Assembly: GCF_003173735.1 (NCBI RefSeq)
Contig: NZ_CP029551.1
Location: forward strand, 4,975,001-5,039,000
Source: Methylobacterium radiodurans
GTDB taxonomy: Bacteria; Pseudomonadota; Alphaproteobacteria; Rhizobiales; Beijerinckiaceae
Direction: 5' to 3'
Length of the DNA: 64,000 bases
The notes beneath the pieces were generated by a model that saw nothing but the letters and a program-made list of their open reading frames with translations, was not told the DNA's origin and did no database searches. Made by a program: the position numbers and the translations under genes. Below, piece after piece: positions 48,321 through 57,169 of the stretch (positions within the stretch are counted from its first letter, which is position 1; the number at the start of each line of letters is the position of its first letter).

Positions 48321-48743
48321 TCACTCCGGCACCACGGCGGTCGCCTCGATCTCGACGAGCGCCGGCGGCTCGACGAGGCGCACCACCTGCACCAGCGCCA
48401 TGGCCGGGAAATGCGCACCGAATACGTTGCGGTAGACGCCGCCGAGATCGCGGCGGGCTTCGAGATAGGCGTCCATGTCGGTGACGTACCATGTCAGGCG
48501 CACGAGGTGGTGCGGCTCGGCGCCGGCCTCGGCCAGGATCGCCCGGATGTTGCTGAGCGCCTGATGCACCTGCGCGACGATCCCCTCGGGGAAGCGCTCG
48601 TCCGCGTCCCAGCCGACGACGCCGCCGGTGACGACGAGCCGGCCGGTGGCGGCCATGCCGTTGGCGTAGCCGCGGGGCGCCGGCCAGCCGGCGGGCTGCA
48701 GGATGGCGGCGCCTTGCGGCCGGATGTCGGTCATGATGCTCAC
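48321..48743 (-). CDS. RidA/YjgF-like protein lacking the catalytic Arg
   Basis: A 140-residue Rid-family trimer-forming protein: YANGMAATGRLVVTGGVVGWDADERFPEGIVAQVHQALSNIRAILAEAGAEPHHLVRLTWYVTDMDAYLEARRDLGGVYRNVF and ALVEIEATAVV. True RidA has an Arg in PARS for 2-aminoacrylate or imine deamination; here the segment reads HFPAMALVQVV, with Met at that place. It therefore belongs to a Rid subgroup without known deaminase activity. The genetic link to an enamine-producing CoA pathway is suggestive. It overlaps the thioesterase gene by four bases. Confidence 0.88.
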   Translation of the reverse strand: MSIMTDIRPQGAAILQPAGWPAPRGYANGMAATGRLVVTGGVVGWDADERFPEGIVAQVHQALSNIRAILAEAGAEPHHLVRLTWYVTDMDAYLEARRDLGGVYRNVFGAHFPAMALVQVVRLVEPPALVEIEATAVVPE

Positions 48744-49231
48744 GGGGTGTCTCCGGATGCTGTCGGAAGGCTTTGGCCGTCGCGGTAGTGCTCGGCCGCC
48801 GCACGCAGGTCGTCGGGAAGGGGAATGGCGCGGCGCTCAGTGAGCGAGGTGGTGACGATGACGAGGCGGGCGGCGATCACGGGCGCGTCGTCGCGAAACC
48901 CGCTCACCGCGAGGTCGAGCGAGGCGCCGCCGACGCGGGCGACCCGCACGAACACGTCGAGACGGTCGTTCCAGAAGCCGGGCCGGAGGAAGTCGGCCTC
49001 GGCGTGTCCGTAGCCGAGGCCGATGCCGCGGGTCTGGTGGAAGGCCTGGTAATCGAGCCCGAGCGCGTTGGTGAACCAGTCCTCCACGACGCCGTTCAGC
49101 AGGTCGAACCAGCGCGGGAAGTAGACGATGCCGGCCGGATCGCAGTGCGAGAAGCGCACGCGCACCGGCGCGCCGAACAGGCCGGCCTGATCCGCTCGCG
49201 CCGGCGGCGCCGCGCGGGCCGGAGCGCTCAT
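48740..49231 (-). CDS. Hotdog-fold acyl-CoA thioesterase, 4-hydroxybenzoyl-CoA type
   Basis: A 163-residue hotdog-fold thioesterase. The active-site motif is RVRFSHCDPAGIVYFPRWFDLLNGVVEDWF (the Asp in HCDPAGIVY), as in 4-hydroxybenzoyl-CoA thioesterase. The central strand GLGYGHAEADFLRPGFWNDRLDVFVRVARVGGASLDLAVSGF is regular. It probably releases CoA from an aromatic or ring-reduced acyl-CoA, either as a pathway step or as protection against CoA trapping. The ATGA overlaps both neighbours by four bases in the order ligase, thioesterase, RidA-like. Confidence 0.9.
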   Translation of the reverse strand: MSAPARAAPPARADQAGLFGAPVRVRFSHCDPAGIVYFPRWFDLLNGVVEDWFTNALGLDYQAFHQTRGIGLGYGHAEADFLRPGFWNDRLDVFVRVARVGGASLDLAVSGFRDDAPVIAARLVIVTTSLTERRAIPLPDDLRAAAEHYRDGQSLPTASGDTP

Positions 49232-50880
49232 GCCGTCACCACCAGGGGCGCGGGCTCGGCAGCCTCTTCGACGGCGCGCAGGCGTAAGGCGAAGCGCTGG
49301 ATCTTCCCGGAGGCGGTCTTGGGCAGGCTGTCGACGAAGGCGACGGCGCGGGGATACTTGTAGGGCGCGATCTCGGCCTTGACGAAGTCCTGCAACGTTT
49401 TGGCCGGGGCCTCGGCACCGGGGGCACGGACGACGTAAGCCTTGACGATGGTGCCGCGCTCGGGGTCGGGCGCGCCGACGACGGCGCATTCGAGCACGTC
49501 GGGATGGCGCAGGAGCACCGCCTCCACCTCCGGCCCGGAGATGTTGTAGCCGGAGGAGACGATCATGTCGTCGCAGCGGGCCTGATACCAGAAGTAGCCG
49601 TCCTCATCCATGAGGTAGCTGTCGCCGGGATAGTTCCAGCCATCGACGACGTAGCTGCCCTGGCGCGGGTCGGCGAGGTAGCGGCAGCCGGTGGGGCCGC
49701 GGACGGCAAGACGACCGATCGTGCCGGGAGGAACCTCGCGGCCCGCCTCGTCCACCACGCGGGCCTCGTAGCCCGGCACCGGGCGGCCGGTGGCGCCGGG
49801 GCGCACCTCGTCCTCGGGCGAGGCGAGGTAGATGTGGAGCATCTCGGTGCCGCCGATGCCGTCGAGCAGCGTCCGGCCGGTGGCGGCCTTCCAGGCGTCG
49901 AAGGTCGCGCGGCTGAGCGACTCGCCCGCCGAGATGCAGCGGCGCAGCGACGACAGGTCGTAGGCGGCGAGCTTGGCCAGCATCGCCCGGTAGGCGGTCG
50001 GCGCGGTGAAGCAGATGGTCGCTCGCTCGCGCCCGATCGCCAGCGCCAGATCCTCGGGCCCGGCCCGCTCCAGCACCACCGCCGAGCCGCCGACCCGCAT
50101 CGGAAACAGGATGATGGCGAGGCCGAAGGTGAAGGCGAAGGGCGCCGAGCCGATGAAGCGGTCGTCGGGCCCGGCGCGCACCACGTGGCGGGCATAGGTG
50201 TCGCAGATCGCCAGCAGATCGCGGTGGAAGTGCATCGCGCCCTTGGGCTCGCCGGTCGTGCCCGAGGTGAAGGCGATGAGGCAGACATCGTCCGCGGCGG
50301 TGTCGGCCGCGGTGAAGGCCGGGCTCTCGCCGGCCATCAGGGCTTCGAGCGAATCCGGCCCGCCGCCCCAGTACACGATGCGCTCCAGCCCCGGCGCGTG
50401 GGCGCGGGCGCCCTCCATCTCCTGCGCGAGGCGATGGTCGCACAAAGCGATGGCGATGCGGGCCTTTTCGAGCGGATAGGCAATCTCGCGGGCCCGCAGC
50501 AGCGGCATGGTGGCCACCACCACGCCGCCGGCCTTCAGCACGGCGAGGTAGGTCGCCACCATCATCGGCGTGTTGCCCGAGCGCAGGAGCACGCGGTTGC
50601 CGGGCTTGAGGCCGAGCCGGTTCACCAGCACGTTGGCGATGCGGTTCACCCGCTCGAGCAATTGCCGGTAGGTCAGCGATTCATGTTCGCCAATCAGGCA
50701 CAGGGCATGGCCGCGGCCCTCCGCGATCCAGCGGTCGAGGAGGTGCGTCACGCAGTTCAGGCGGCGCGGATATCGCAATTCCGGCAGCGCGAAGATCAGG
50801 TCGGGCCAGGAGTCGCGCGGGGGGAGGTGGTCGCGGGCGAAGGTGTCGATCGCCTTGGCCGGCTCGGAGGTCGCATCCAC
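49228..50880 (-). CDS. 2-Aminobenzoate-CoA ligase (benzoate-CoA ligase family)
   Basis: A 550-residue AMP-forming ligase. The AMP-binding motif is IAFTSGTTGEPKGAMHFHRD, the A8 hinge region is YQARCDDMIVSSGYNISGPEVEAVLL, and the catalytic Lys lies in LPKTASGKIQRFALR. The pattern DGIGGTEMLHIYLASPEDEVRPGATGRPVPGYEARVVDE is typical of benzoate/2-aminobenzoate-CoA ligases. It activates the aromatic acid for the divergent monooxygenase/reductase. I choose GTG at 50880: it has GAGGG seven bases upstream and starts at DATSEPAK, whereas the longer frame to 50970 would run through the operator palindrome. Confidence 0.92.
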   Translation of the reverse strand: MDATSEPAKAIDTFARDHLPPRDSWPDLIFALPELRYPRRLNCVTHLLDRWIAEGRGHALCLIGEHESLTYRQLLERVNRIANVLVNRLGLKPGNRVLLRSGNTPMMVATYLAVLKAGGVVVATMPLLRAREIAYPLEKARIAIALCDHRLAQEMEGARAHAPGLERIVYWGGGPDSLEALMAGESPAFTAADTAADDVCLIAFTSGTTGEPKGAMHFHRDLLAICDTYARHVVRAGPDDRFIGSAPFAFTFGLAIILFPMRVGGSAVVLERAGPEDLALAIGRERATICFTAPTAYRAMLAKLAAYDLSSLRRCISAGESLSRATFDAWKAATGRTLLDGIGGTEMLHIYLASPEDEVRPGATGRPVPGYEARVVDEAGREVPPGTIGRLAVRGPTGCRYLADPRQGSYVVDGWNYPGDSYLMDEDGYFWYQARCDDMIVSSGYNISGPEVEAVLLRHPDVLECAVVGAPDPERGTIVKAYVVRAPGAEAPAKTLQDFVKAEIAPYKYPRAVAFVDSLPKTASGKIQRFALRLRAVEEAAEPAPLVVTA

Positions 50881-50940
50881 GGTGAGGCCCTCGCGTTCGA
50901 GTGCGGGCCGGCCGGACCGCGTCGTCCGCCGGAATGATTT

Positions 50941-50996
50941 AGGCTTAAAGCATATTGCCTCCGGGCGCAATATGCTTTAAGCCTGAAACATATTGC
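50941..50996. promoter_or_regulatory. 18-bp palindromic operator plus third half-site
   Basis: AGGCTTAAAGCATATTGC (50,941-50,958), an eight-base spacer, then its exact reverse complement (50,967-50,984). A third, imperfect half-site follows as GCCTGAAACATATTGC (50,981-50,996). It sits between the divergent ligase and monooxygenase genes, an ideal place for the MarR-type regulator encoded downstream. Confidence 0.85.
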
Positions 50997-51035
50997 GGAA
51001 GCCGATCCGCGGGTCTGTCTTCTTGGGAGGGTGCG

Positions 51036-53447
51036 ATGGGAGATGTCACCAGCGCGGTTGCCGACGGTTCCGGCCTTCGCCCGAACGAGACGAGCCGCAA
51101 GCCCCTGCGCATCGCCGTCGTCGGCGCCGGGCCAGCGGGGCTCTACCTCTCCATCCTGGTCAGGAAGCGGTTTCCCGACGCGCAGATCACCGTCTACGAG
51201 CGCAACCGGGCCGACGACACGTTCGGCTTCGGCGTGGTGTTCTCGGACGCCACCCTCGACATCTTCGAGCGCTACGACCCCGAGAGCTACGCCCGCATCA
51301 CGGAAGAATTCGCCTACTGGGACGACATCGCCATCCACGTGAAGGGCGAGGTGCACCGCATAGGCGGCAACGGTTTCTGCGGCTGCGCCCGCGCCACGCT
51401 GCTCACCATCCTTCAGGAGCGCGCCCGCGCGCTCGGCGTCGAGATGATTTTTCAGACGGAAGTCGATGCGGAGGATTTCGACGACCACGACCTCGTGGTC
51501 GTCGCCGACGGCATCAACAGCGCCTACCGGCAGCGCCATTCCGAGCATTTCGGCACCTCGGTCGATCTGCGCCCGAACCGCTTCGTTTGGATGGGCTCGA
51601 CGAGGCCGCTCGACGCCTTCACGTTCCTGTTTCGCGAGACCGAGTGGGGCCCGTTCATCGCCCACGCCTACCAGTACGAGCGCGGGCGGTCGACCTGGGT
51701 GTTCGAGACCGACCCGGACACCTTCGAGCGCGCGGGGCTGGGTGGGCTCGACGAGGCGGGCTCCGCCGCCTTCATGTGCCAGGTTTTCGCCGACTTCCTC
51801 GGCGAGCACGAGGTGCTGACCAACCGCTCGATCTGGCGGCAATTCCCGATGATCCGCAACGCCCGCTGGGTGCGCGGCAACCGGGTTCTGCTGGGCGACG
51901 CTAAGGCGACCGCGCATTTCTCGATCGGCTCCGGCACCAAGCTTGCCATGGAGGACGCCATCGCCCTCTACGAGGCGCTGGTGGCCGAAGCCGAGGTTCC
52001 GGCGGCGCTGACCCGTTTCGAGAAGGGGCGGCGCGAGGAGGTGGAGAAGATCCAGCACGCGGCCGACGTCTCGCTCGTCTGGTTCGAGCACGTGGCGCGC
52101 TACCTCGATTTCGAGCCTGTGCAGTTCGCCTTCGGGGCGATGACTCGGGCCAAGGCCATCACCTACGACAACCTGCGCCTGCGGGCGCCCGGCTTCGTCG
52201 CGCGGATGGACCGCGCCTTCGCCGAGGGCGTCCGGAAGCAGGGCTTCGACGTGCCGCTCGACGAGCCCGCCGCGCCGATGTTCCAGCCGCTGCGCCTACG
52301 CGAGATGGTGGTCCCCAACCGCGTGGCGATGTCGCCGATGTGCCTATATTCCGCGCAAGACGGCGTGCCGAACGACTTCCACCTCGTCCATTACGGCTCC
52401 CGCGCCATCGGCGGGCCGGGCCTGATGTTCACCGAGATGACCTGCGTCGCGCGCGACGCCCGCATCACGCCGGGCTGCGCCGGGCTGTGGAACGACGAAC
52501 AGGAGGCGGCCTGGGCCCGCATCGTGGACTTCGTCCACGCCCAATCGGCCACGAATTTCTGCCTCCAGCTCGGCCATGCCGGGCGCAAAGGCGCGACCAA
52601 GCTGATGTGGGAGGGCATCGACCGGCCGCTCGAAGCGGGCGGCTGGGAGGTGATGTCGGCCTCAAGCCTTCCGTACTTTCCCGACAGCACCGTGCCACGG
52701 GAAATGAATCGTGCCGACATGGACACGGTAATCACGGACTTCGTCCTGGCCACGGAGCGGGCCGAGCGCGCCGGCTTCGACATGCTGGAACTGCACTGCG
52801 CCCACGGCTACCTGCTGGCGAGCTTCCTCTCTCCGCTGACCAACCACCGCACCGACGCCTATGGCGGCAACATCGAGAACCGCCTGCGCTTCCCCCTCGA
52901 GGTCTTCATCGCGATGCGCGCGGCGTGGCCGGCGCATAAGCCGATGTCGGTGCGCGTCTCGGCGACCGACTGGGCCGAGGGCGGTCTGACGCCGGAGGAC
53001 TCGGTTGCGATCGCGAGCGCCTTCCGCGAGGCCGGCGTCGATCTCGTCGACGTCTCCACCGGCCAGACCGCCACGGTCTCGCGCCCGCTCTACGGCCGGA
53101 TGTTCCAGACGCCGTTCGCCGAGCGCATCCGCAACGAGGCCGGCACCGCGACGATGTGCGTGGGCAACATCACGACGCCGGACCAGATCAACACCATCCT
53201 GGCGGCGGGCCGGGCCGATATCGTGGCGCTCGGCCGCCCGCATCTCTCCGACCCCGGCTTCACCCTGCGGGCCGCCGCCTGGTACGGCGCGAAGGACATC
53301 CACTGCCCGCCGCAATACGCGCCGGGCAAGGATCAGGTTTTTCGCAATTCCGTGCGCGACCGGGCCGACCTCGAAGACCTCAAGGCGCGCGGGCGGCCCA
53401 AGACCCGGGCCGAACTGCGGTCGCCAGCCGCCACGGTCGCCTCGTGA
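51036..53447 (+). CDS. 2-Aminobenzoyl-CoA monooxygenase/reductase (fused flavoprotein)
   Basis: An 803-residue two-domain enzyme. The N-terminal about 400 residues are an FAD aromatic hydroxylase ([30 protein letters not shown], a GD-like [24 protein letters not shown]). From about residue 420 an Old Yellow Enzyme-type reductase follows ([69 protein letters not shown]). This fusion is the aerobic enzyme of Azoarcus anthranilate degradation, which hydroxylates and then dearomatises 2-aminobenzoyl-CoA; salicylyl-CoA hydroxylases are close relatives. The ATG at 51036 has GGGAGGG upstream. It is divergent from the ligase. Confidence 0.93.
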   Translation: MGDVTSAVADGSGLRPNETSRKPLRIAVVGAGPAGLYLSILVRKRFPDAQITVYERNRADDTFGFGVVFSDATLDIFERYDPESYARITEEFAYWDDIAIHVKGEVHRIGGNGFCGCARATLLTILQERARALGVEMIFQTEVDAEDFDDHDLVVVADGINSAYRQRHSEHFGTSVDLRPNRFVWMGSTRPLDAFTFLFRETEWGPFIAHAYQYERGRSTWVFETDPDTFERAGLGGLDEAGSAAFMCQVFADFLGEHEVLTNRSIWRQFPMIRNARWVRGNRVLLGDAKATAHFSIGSGTKLAMEDAIALYEALVAEAEVPAALTRFEKGRREEVEKIQHAADVSLVWFEHVARYLDFEPVQFAFGAMTRAKAITYDNLRLRAPGFVARMDRAFAEGVRKQGFDVPLDEPAAPMFQPLRLREMVVPNRVAMSPMCLYSAQDGVPNDFHLVHYGSRAIGGPGLMFTEMTCVARDARITPGCAGLWNDEQEAAWARIVDFVHAQSATNFCLQLGHAGRKGATKLMWEGIDRPLEAGGWEVMSASSLPYFPDSTVPREMNRADMDTVITDFVLATERAERAGFDMLELHCAHGYLLASFLSPLTNHRTDAYGGNIENRLRFPLEVFIAMRAAWPAHKPMSVRVSATDWAEGGLTPEDSVAIASAFREAGVDLVDVSTGQTATVSRPLYGRMFQTPFAERIRNEAGTATMCVGNITTPDQINTILAAGRADIVALGRPHLSDPGFTLRAAAWYGAKDIHCPPQYAPGKDQVFRNSVRDRADLEDLKARGRPKTRAELRSPAATVAS

Positions 53448-54049
53448 ACGGGAGCGTGGCCGCCCGCATTTGCGTTGCCCCGCGAAATCGGGCTGATGAC
53501 GCCCGAAGCGTTCAGCGGGCCGGGGTCTTGGATTTGGGCGAGGCGGTCGAAGGTGACGAGGCGACCGGGGGGCGGGACACGCGCACGGCGGTGCGGGCGT
53601 GGCTACGCCTCCTCACCTGCACCACGCTGATCGAGAACGAGATTCGCTCGCGCCTGCGCGAGCAGTTCGACTTCACCCTGCCGCGCTTCGACCTGCTGGC
53701 CCAGCTCGACAAGGCTGAGGACGGGCTCGTGCTCGGGGAGGCCTCCAAGCTCCTGATGGTCTCGGCCGGCAACGTCACCGCGGTGGTCGAGAAGCTCCTC
53801 GTCAGCGGCTACATCACCCGCCAGCCCTCGCCGACCGACCGCCGCGTCCAGATCATCCGCCTGACGCATGCGGGCCGCGCCGCCTTCCGCACCATGGCGG
53901 AGGCGCATCACGGCTGGGTCGAGGAGCTGTTCGGCGGGCTCTCGGACGAGGAGACGGCGACCTTGACCGACAGCCTCGCCCGGCTCAAGCGCTCGGCGCA
54001 GGGGCGGATCGAACCTCGCGAACCGGCCCGGCGGCGGGCGGGCGCATAG
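53444..54049 (+). CDS. MarR-family transcriptional regulator
   Basis: A MarR regulator whose winged-helix core is [38 protein letters not shown], then [55 protein letters not shown] (the DRR wing is intact). Aromatic acids or their CoA esters are the usual ligands. The GTG at 53444 overlaps the monooxygenase stop by four bases; a TTG near 53528 would shorten the unusual N-terminal tail. It is the likely repressor of the adjacent ligase/monooxygenase promoter and perhaps of the 54.7 kb operon. The ligand is inferred from context. Confidence 0.88.
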   Translation: MNGSVAARICVAPRNRADDARSVQRAGVLDLGEAVEGDEATGGRDTRTAVRAWLRLLTCTTLIENEIRSRLREQFDFTLPRFDLLAQLDKAEDGLVLGEASKLLMVSAGNVTAVVEKLLVSGYITRQPSPTDRRVQIIRLTHAGRAAFRTMAEAHHGWVEELFGGLSDEETATLTDSLARLKRSAQGRIEPREPARRRAGA

Positions 54050-54082
54050 AATGTTCAACGAGGTGAAACCTTGTTGAACATT
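54050..54082. terminator. 15-bp inverted repeat just after the MarR stop
   Basis: AATGTTCAACgAGGT, loop GAA, ACCTtGTTGAACATT, one mismatch. It begins at the base after the stop codon, between convergent genes. There is no T tract, so it could be a weak terminator, an mRNA end stabiliser, or an operator of its own. Confidence 0.55.
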
Positions 54083-54160
54083 CGAAAGGCGGGCTTCCTT
54101 CCAAGCAAGCCCTCGTCCGTCAGCAGAGTGAAGCCCGGACCAGACACCGGGCACCGTCCG

Positions 54161-54559
54161 TTACGGCACCGGCCGCGCCCGCCCCGCTTCATCGAGTGCG
54201 ACCGAGACGAACAGCGCCTCGACCACGCGCCGCCGCTCCCCGCCGGCCGGTGAGCCCGCGAAGCCGTCGAGCTTGAGCCGCATCGAGCTGCGGCCGACCG
54301 ACTCGACCTGCCCGTAGACCGAGAACTCCTCCCCGACCTTCAAGGCCGCGACGAAGCGCAGGTTTTCGACCGCGACCGTGGCGCAAGCGCCTTTCGCGCG
54401 CCGCATCCCGAGCAGGCCGGCGGCCTTGTCGAGTTCGGCCATGATCCAGCCGCCGAACACGCCGCCGTTGAGATTCGCCTCCGACGGCAGGGTCAAGGTG
54501 CGCAGCAGCGGCAGGGCTTTTTCGGTGTCCGCCGCGTCCCGCACCGATGTCTCGCTCAT
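54161..54559 (-). CDS. Acyl-CoA thioesterase (YciA/PaaI-like hotdog)
   Basis: A 132-residue hotdog-fold thioesterase. LRTLTLPSEANLNGGVFGGWIMAELDKAAGLLGMRRA holds the N-x-x-G-x-x-FGGW motif and the catalytic Asp typical of YciA-type acyl-CoA thioesterases. Then come CATVAVENLRFVAALKVGEEFSVYGQVESVGRSSMRLKLDGF. It is the second thioesterase in the aromatic block but in the opposite orientation, convergent with the MarR gene and divergent from the 54.7 kb operon. The substrate is unknown; release of CoA from a medium-chain or ring-derived acyl-CoA is likely. Confidence 0.88.
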   Translation of the reverse strand: MSETSVRDAADTEKALPLLRTLTLPSEANLNGGVFGGWIMAELDKAAGLLGMRRAKGACATVAVENLRFVAALKVGEEFSVYGQVESVGRSSMRLKLDGFAGSPAGGERRRVVEALFVSVALDEAGRARPVP

Positions 54560-54628
54560 GGCTTCGTCCTCGAACGCGGGGCCGCCCGCCGCTGCGACGG
54601 AACCTAGGCGAAGCTCCTACCGGGGGCA

Positions 54629-54702
54629 AGCTTCAAGCTTGAAATTTCCCTTGACACCGTGGCGCAGCGGCGGCCTTATGTTGAAAGCTTCAATCTTGAA
54701 GC
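54629..54702 (+). promoter_or_regulatory. Promoter flanked by two GCTTCAA-N2-TTGAAGC operators
   Basis: Operator 1 (54,629-54,645) reads AGCTTCAA-GC-TTGAAAT and operator 2 (54,687-54,702) reads GCTTCAA-TC-TTGAAGC. A -35 TTGACA (54,651) and a -10 near CTTATG (54,675) lie between them. This geometry suits a dimeric MarR-type repressor covering the promoter of the 54.7-58.5 kb operon. Confidence 0.75.
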
Positions 54703-54732
54703 AAAAGACGACTCGTCCGTTCGGGAGGAACG

Positions 54733-55518
54733 ATGTCCGAGATTCGCCTCCATCTCTTCCAGACTGGCAGCCTCGGCTGCCGCCGTCAGGACATCTACCT
54801 GAACCAGGGCCTGGGCGAGCCCTTCGAGATTCCGGTGCCGTGGTACCTCGTCACGCATCCGCGCGGGCACGTGGTGATCGACGGCGGGTTTCCGGCGGTC
54901 TGTTCCACCGATCCGCGCGGGCATTGGGGACCGGTCGCGGAGGTGTTCGAGCCCCGCGTCGCGCCGGGGCAGGATTGCGCGGCGCAGATGCGGGCGGCGG
55001 GCTTCGATCCGGCCGATGTCCGCACCGTGCTGCTGTCGCATCTCCATCTCGACCATACCGGCGCGATCGGCGTCTTCCCGAACGCCCGCCACGTCGTCCA
55101 GCGCGCGGCGCTCGACTACGCGCTCGCGCCCGACTGGTTCTGCGCCGGCGCCTTCGTTCGGGCCGATTTCGACCGGCCGGGCCTCGACTGGTGCCTGCTC
55201 GACGAGGCGTGGGGCGATTTCTTCGATCTCTACGGCGACGGCGTGATCACCTGCATCCGCTCCCCTGGCCACACTTTCGGGCATCAATCCTTCCTCGTGC
55301 GCACCCCGCGCGGCGCGACGCTGCTGGCGATCGATGCCGCCGACACGATGGACCACTGGGAGGACCGGGCGCTGCCCGGCGCCGTCACCTCCGTGACCGA
55401 GGCGGTGCGCTCCGTCGCCAAGCTGCGCGCGGTGGCCGAGCGGGCGCAGGCCCGCGTGGTGCCGGGGCACGACCCCGCCCTGTGGCCGAGGCTGGCCCAA
55501 TACCCTGCCTTCACCTGA
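54733..55518 (+). CDS. Metallo-beta-lactamase-fold hydrolase, AHL-lactonase-like
   Basis: A 261-residue metallo-beta-lactamase protein. The zinc motif is LLSHLHLDHTGAIG (HxHxDH), with a further His in SPGHTFGHQSF and an Asp in LLAIDAADTMDHW; the C-terminal VVPGHDPALW supplies the last His. The fold resembles AttM/AiiB N-acylhomoserine lactonases and gamma-butyrolactonases. In this operon a role in opening a lactone or cyclic intermediate of ring catabolism is more plausible than signal quenching. It has the RBS GGGAGGAACG and heads the operon, with the two operators just upstream. Confidence 0.88.
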   Translation: MSEIRLHLFQTGSLGCRRQDIYLNQGLGEPFEIPVPWYLVTHPRGHVVIDGGFPAVCSTDPRGHWGPVAEVFEPRVAPGQDCAAQMRAAGFDPADVRTVLLSHLHLDHTGAIGVFPNARHVVQRAALDYALAPDWFCAGAFVRADFDRPGLDWCLLDEAWGDFFDLYGDGVITCIRSPGHTFGHQSFLVRTPRGATLLAIDAADTMDHWEDRALPGAVTSVTEAVRSVAKLRAVAERAQARVVPGHDPALWPRLAQYPAFT

Positions 55519-55534
55519 CACTCGGAGACACGGC

Positions 55535-56380
55535 ATGAAGCTGCTGCGATACGGAGAGCCCGGTGCCGAGCGCCCCGGCCTCCTCGACGCCGAGGGCCGC
55601 ATCCGCGACCTTCGCGACCACGTGACCGACATCGCCGGGCCGTTCCTCACGGACGAGAGCCTCGCGCGCCTGCGCGCCCTCGATCCCGCCCGCCTGCCGC
55701 TGGCGGAAGGCACGCCCCGCATCGGCGCCTGCGTCGGCGCCATCGGCAAATTCGTCTGCGTCGGCCTGAACTACGCCGACCACGCCGCCGAGACCGGCAA
55801 GCCCGCCCCCGACGAGCCGGTGCTGTTCATGAAGGCGACGAGCGCCGTCTGCGGCCCGAACGACGCTGTCGAGATTCCGCGCGGCTCCCAGAAGACCGAC
55901 TGGGAGGTCGAACTCGGCATCGTCATCGGCCGCCGCGCCAAGCACGTCGCGCGGGCGGAGGCGCTGGATCACGTTGCCGGCTACTGCGTCGTCAACGACG
56001 TGTCCGAGCGCGCCTTCCAGTCCGAGCGCGGCGGCCAGTGGACCAAGGGTAAGAGCGCCGACACCTTCGGCCCGCTCGGCCCCTGGCTGGTGACGCGGGA
56101 CGAGGTGCCCGATCCGCAGGCCCTCGGCCTCTGGCTCGATGTCGACGGCGTGCGCCGCCAGACCGGCACCACCGCGCGAATGATCTTCGGCGTCGCCGAA
56201 CTCATCAGCTACATCAGCGGGTTCATGACCCTCCATCCGGGCGACGTGATCGCCACCGGCACCCCGCCCGGCGTCGGCCTCGGCCAGAAGCCGCCGGTCT
56301 TCCTGCGGCCCGGCCAGACCATGCGGCTCGGCATCGACGGGCTCGGCGAGCAGCATCAGGCCGTGATCCAGGTGGAGTGA
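55535..56380 (+). CDS. Fumarylacetoacetate hydrolase (FAH) family protein
   Basis: A 281-residue FAH-family hydrolase/lyase. Family motifs are VGLNYADHAAETG, EPVLFMKATSAVCGPNDAVEIPRGSQKTDWEVELGIVIGRRA (metal ligands in the E-x-E pattern), YCVVNDVSERAFQ, and HPGDVIATGTPPGVGLGQKPPVFLRPG. Relatives cleave C-C bonds in 2,4-dioxo acids or hydrolyse ring-cleavage products, with Mg2+ or Mn2+. It lies 16 bases after the metallo-hydrolase and one base before the SDR start. It probably performs the carbon-carbon cleavage of the dearomatised intermediate. Confidence 0.9.
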   Translation: MKLLRYGEPGAERPGLLDAEGRIRDLRDHVTDIAGPFLTDESLARLRALDPARLPLAEGTPRIGACVGAIGKFVCVGLNYADHAAETGKPAPDEPVLFMKATSAVCGPNDAVEIPRGSQKTDWEVELGIVIGRRAKHVARAEALDHVAGYCVVNDVSERAFQSERGGQWTKGKSADTFGPLGPWLVTRDEVPDPQALGLWLDVDGVRRQTGTTARMIFGVAELISYISGFMTLHPGDVIATGTPPGVGLGQKPPVFLRPGQTMRLGIDGLGEQHQAVIQVE

Positions 56381-56381
56381 G

Positions 56382-57167
56382 ATGGACGCCTTTTCCGATC
56401 TCAGGGGCAAGGCCGCCCTCGTCACCGGCGGCAGCCGCGGCCAGGGCGCCGCGCAGGCGCGGCTGCTGGCGCAATCCGGCGTCGCGGTCACGATCTGCGA
56501 CGTGCTGGCCGACGTGGGCGAGACCTATGCCACGAGCCTTCGGGACGAGGGGCTGGAGGTTCGCTTCCAGGCCGCCGACGTCACGGCGCCGGAGGGCTGG
56601 GACGCGCTCGTGGCGGGCGCGCTCGCGTGGCGCTCGCGCCTCGACATCCTCGTCAACAATGCCGGCATCATCAACCGCACCGGCGTGGCGGCGACCGATC
56701 TCACCGCCTGGAACCGGGTGCTCGCCGTCAACCTCACCGGCGCCTTCCTCGGCATCCGCGCGGTCGCGCCCGCGATGCGCGACGCGGGCGGCGGCAGCAT
56801 CGTCAACATCGCCTCGAACTCGGCCTTCTCGGGCCATGCCGACCCGGCCTACACCGCGAGCAAGTGGGGCCTGCGCGGGCTCACCAAGACCGCGGCGATG
56901 GAACTCGTGGCCGACCGCATCCGCGTCAACGCGGTCTGCCCCGGCCTCGTCGTGACCGGCCTCAACGCCGGCTCGCCACACCTCGCCCCGATGATCGGCC
57001 TGACACCGATGGGTCGCGCGGGCGAGCCCGACGAGGTCGCTCGCCTCGTCCGCTTCCTGGCGAGCGAGGAGGCGAGCTTCATCACCGGGGAGGATTTCGT
57101 GATTGACGGCGGCTTCACCGCGGGCGCCGCCTATCGCCGCGTCGCCGTTGAGACCAGCCTTCTGTGA
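56382..57167 (+). CDS. Short-chain dehydrogenase/reductase
   Basis: A 261-residue classical SDR. TGGSRGQGAAQARLLAQSG is the cofactor motif (GGSRGQG), NNAGIIN the second, NIASNSAFSGH carries the catalytic Ser, and YTASKWGLRGLTKTAAMEL the Tyr and Lys. FVIDGGFTAG closes the fold. It probably oxidises or reduces a hydroxy or keto intermediate. It is immediately downstream of the FAH gene. Confidence 0.9.
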   Translation: MDAFSDLRGKAALVTGGSRGQGAAQARLLAQSGVAVTICDVLADVGETYATSLRDEGLEVRFQAADVTAPEGWDALVAGALAWRSRLDILVNNAGIINRTGVAATDLTAWNRVLAVNLTGAFLGIRAVAPAMRDAGGGSIVNIASNSAFSGHADPAYTASKWGLRGLTKTAAMELVADRIRVNAVCPGLVVTGLNAGSPHLAPMIGLTPMGRAGEPDEVARLVRFLASEEASFITGEDFVIDGGFTAGAAYRRVAVETSLL

Positions 57168-57169
57168 TC

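Noticed and set aside
50880..50970. An N-terminal extension of the CoA ligase
   Set aside because: It would translate through the operator palindrome; the GTG at 50880 has a good RBS and a family-like length.
54733..55518. Quorum-quenching N-acylhomoserine lactonase
   Set aside because: The fold matches, but the operon and operators tie it to ring catabolism; no signalling genes are near.
51036..56380. Salicylyl-CoA to gentisate pathway as the role of the aromatic block
   Set aside because: An FAH protein fits, but there is no gentisate dioxygenase-sized bicupin or maleylpyruvate isomerase, and the ligase is of the benzoate/2-aminobenzoate type. The fused enzyme better fits 2-aminobenzoyl-CoA.
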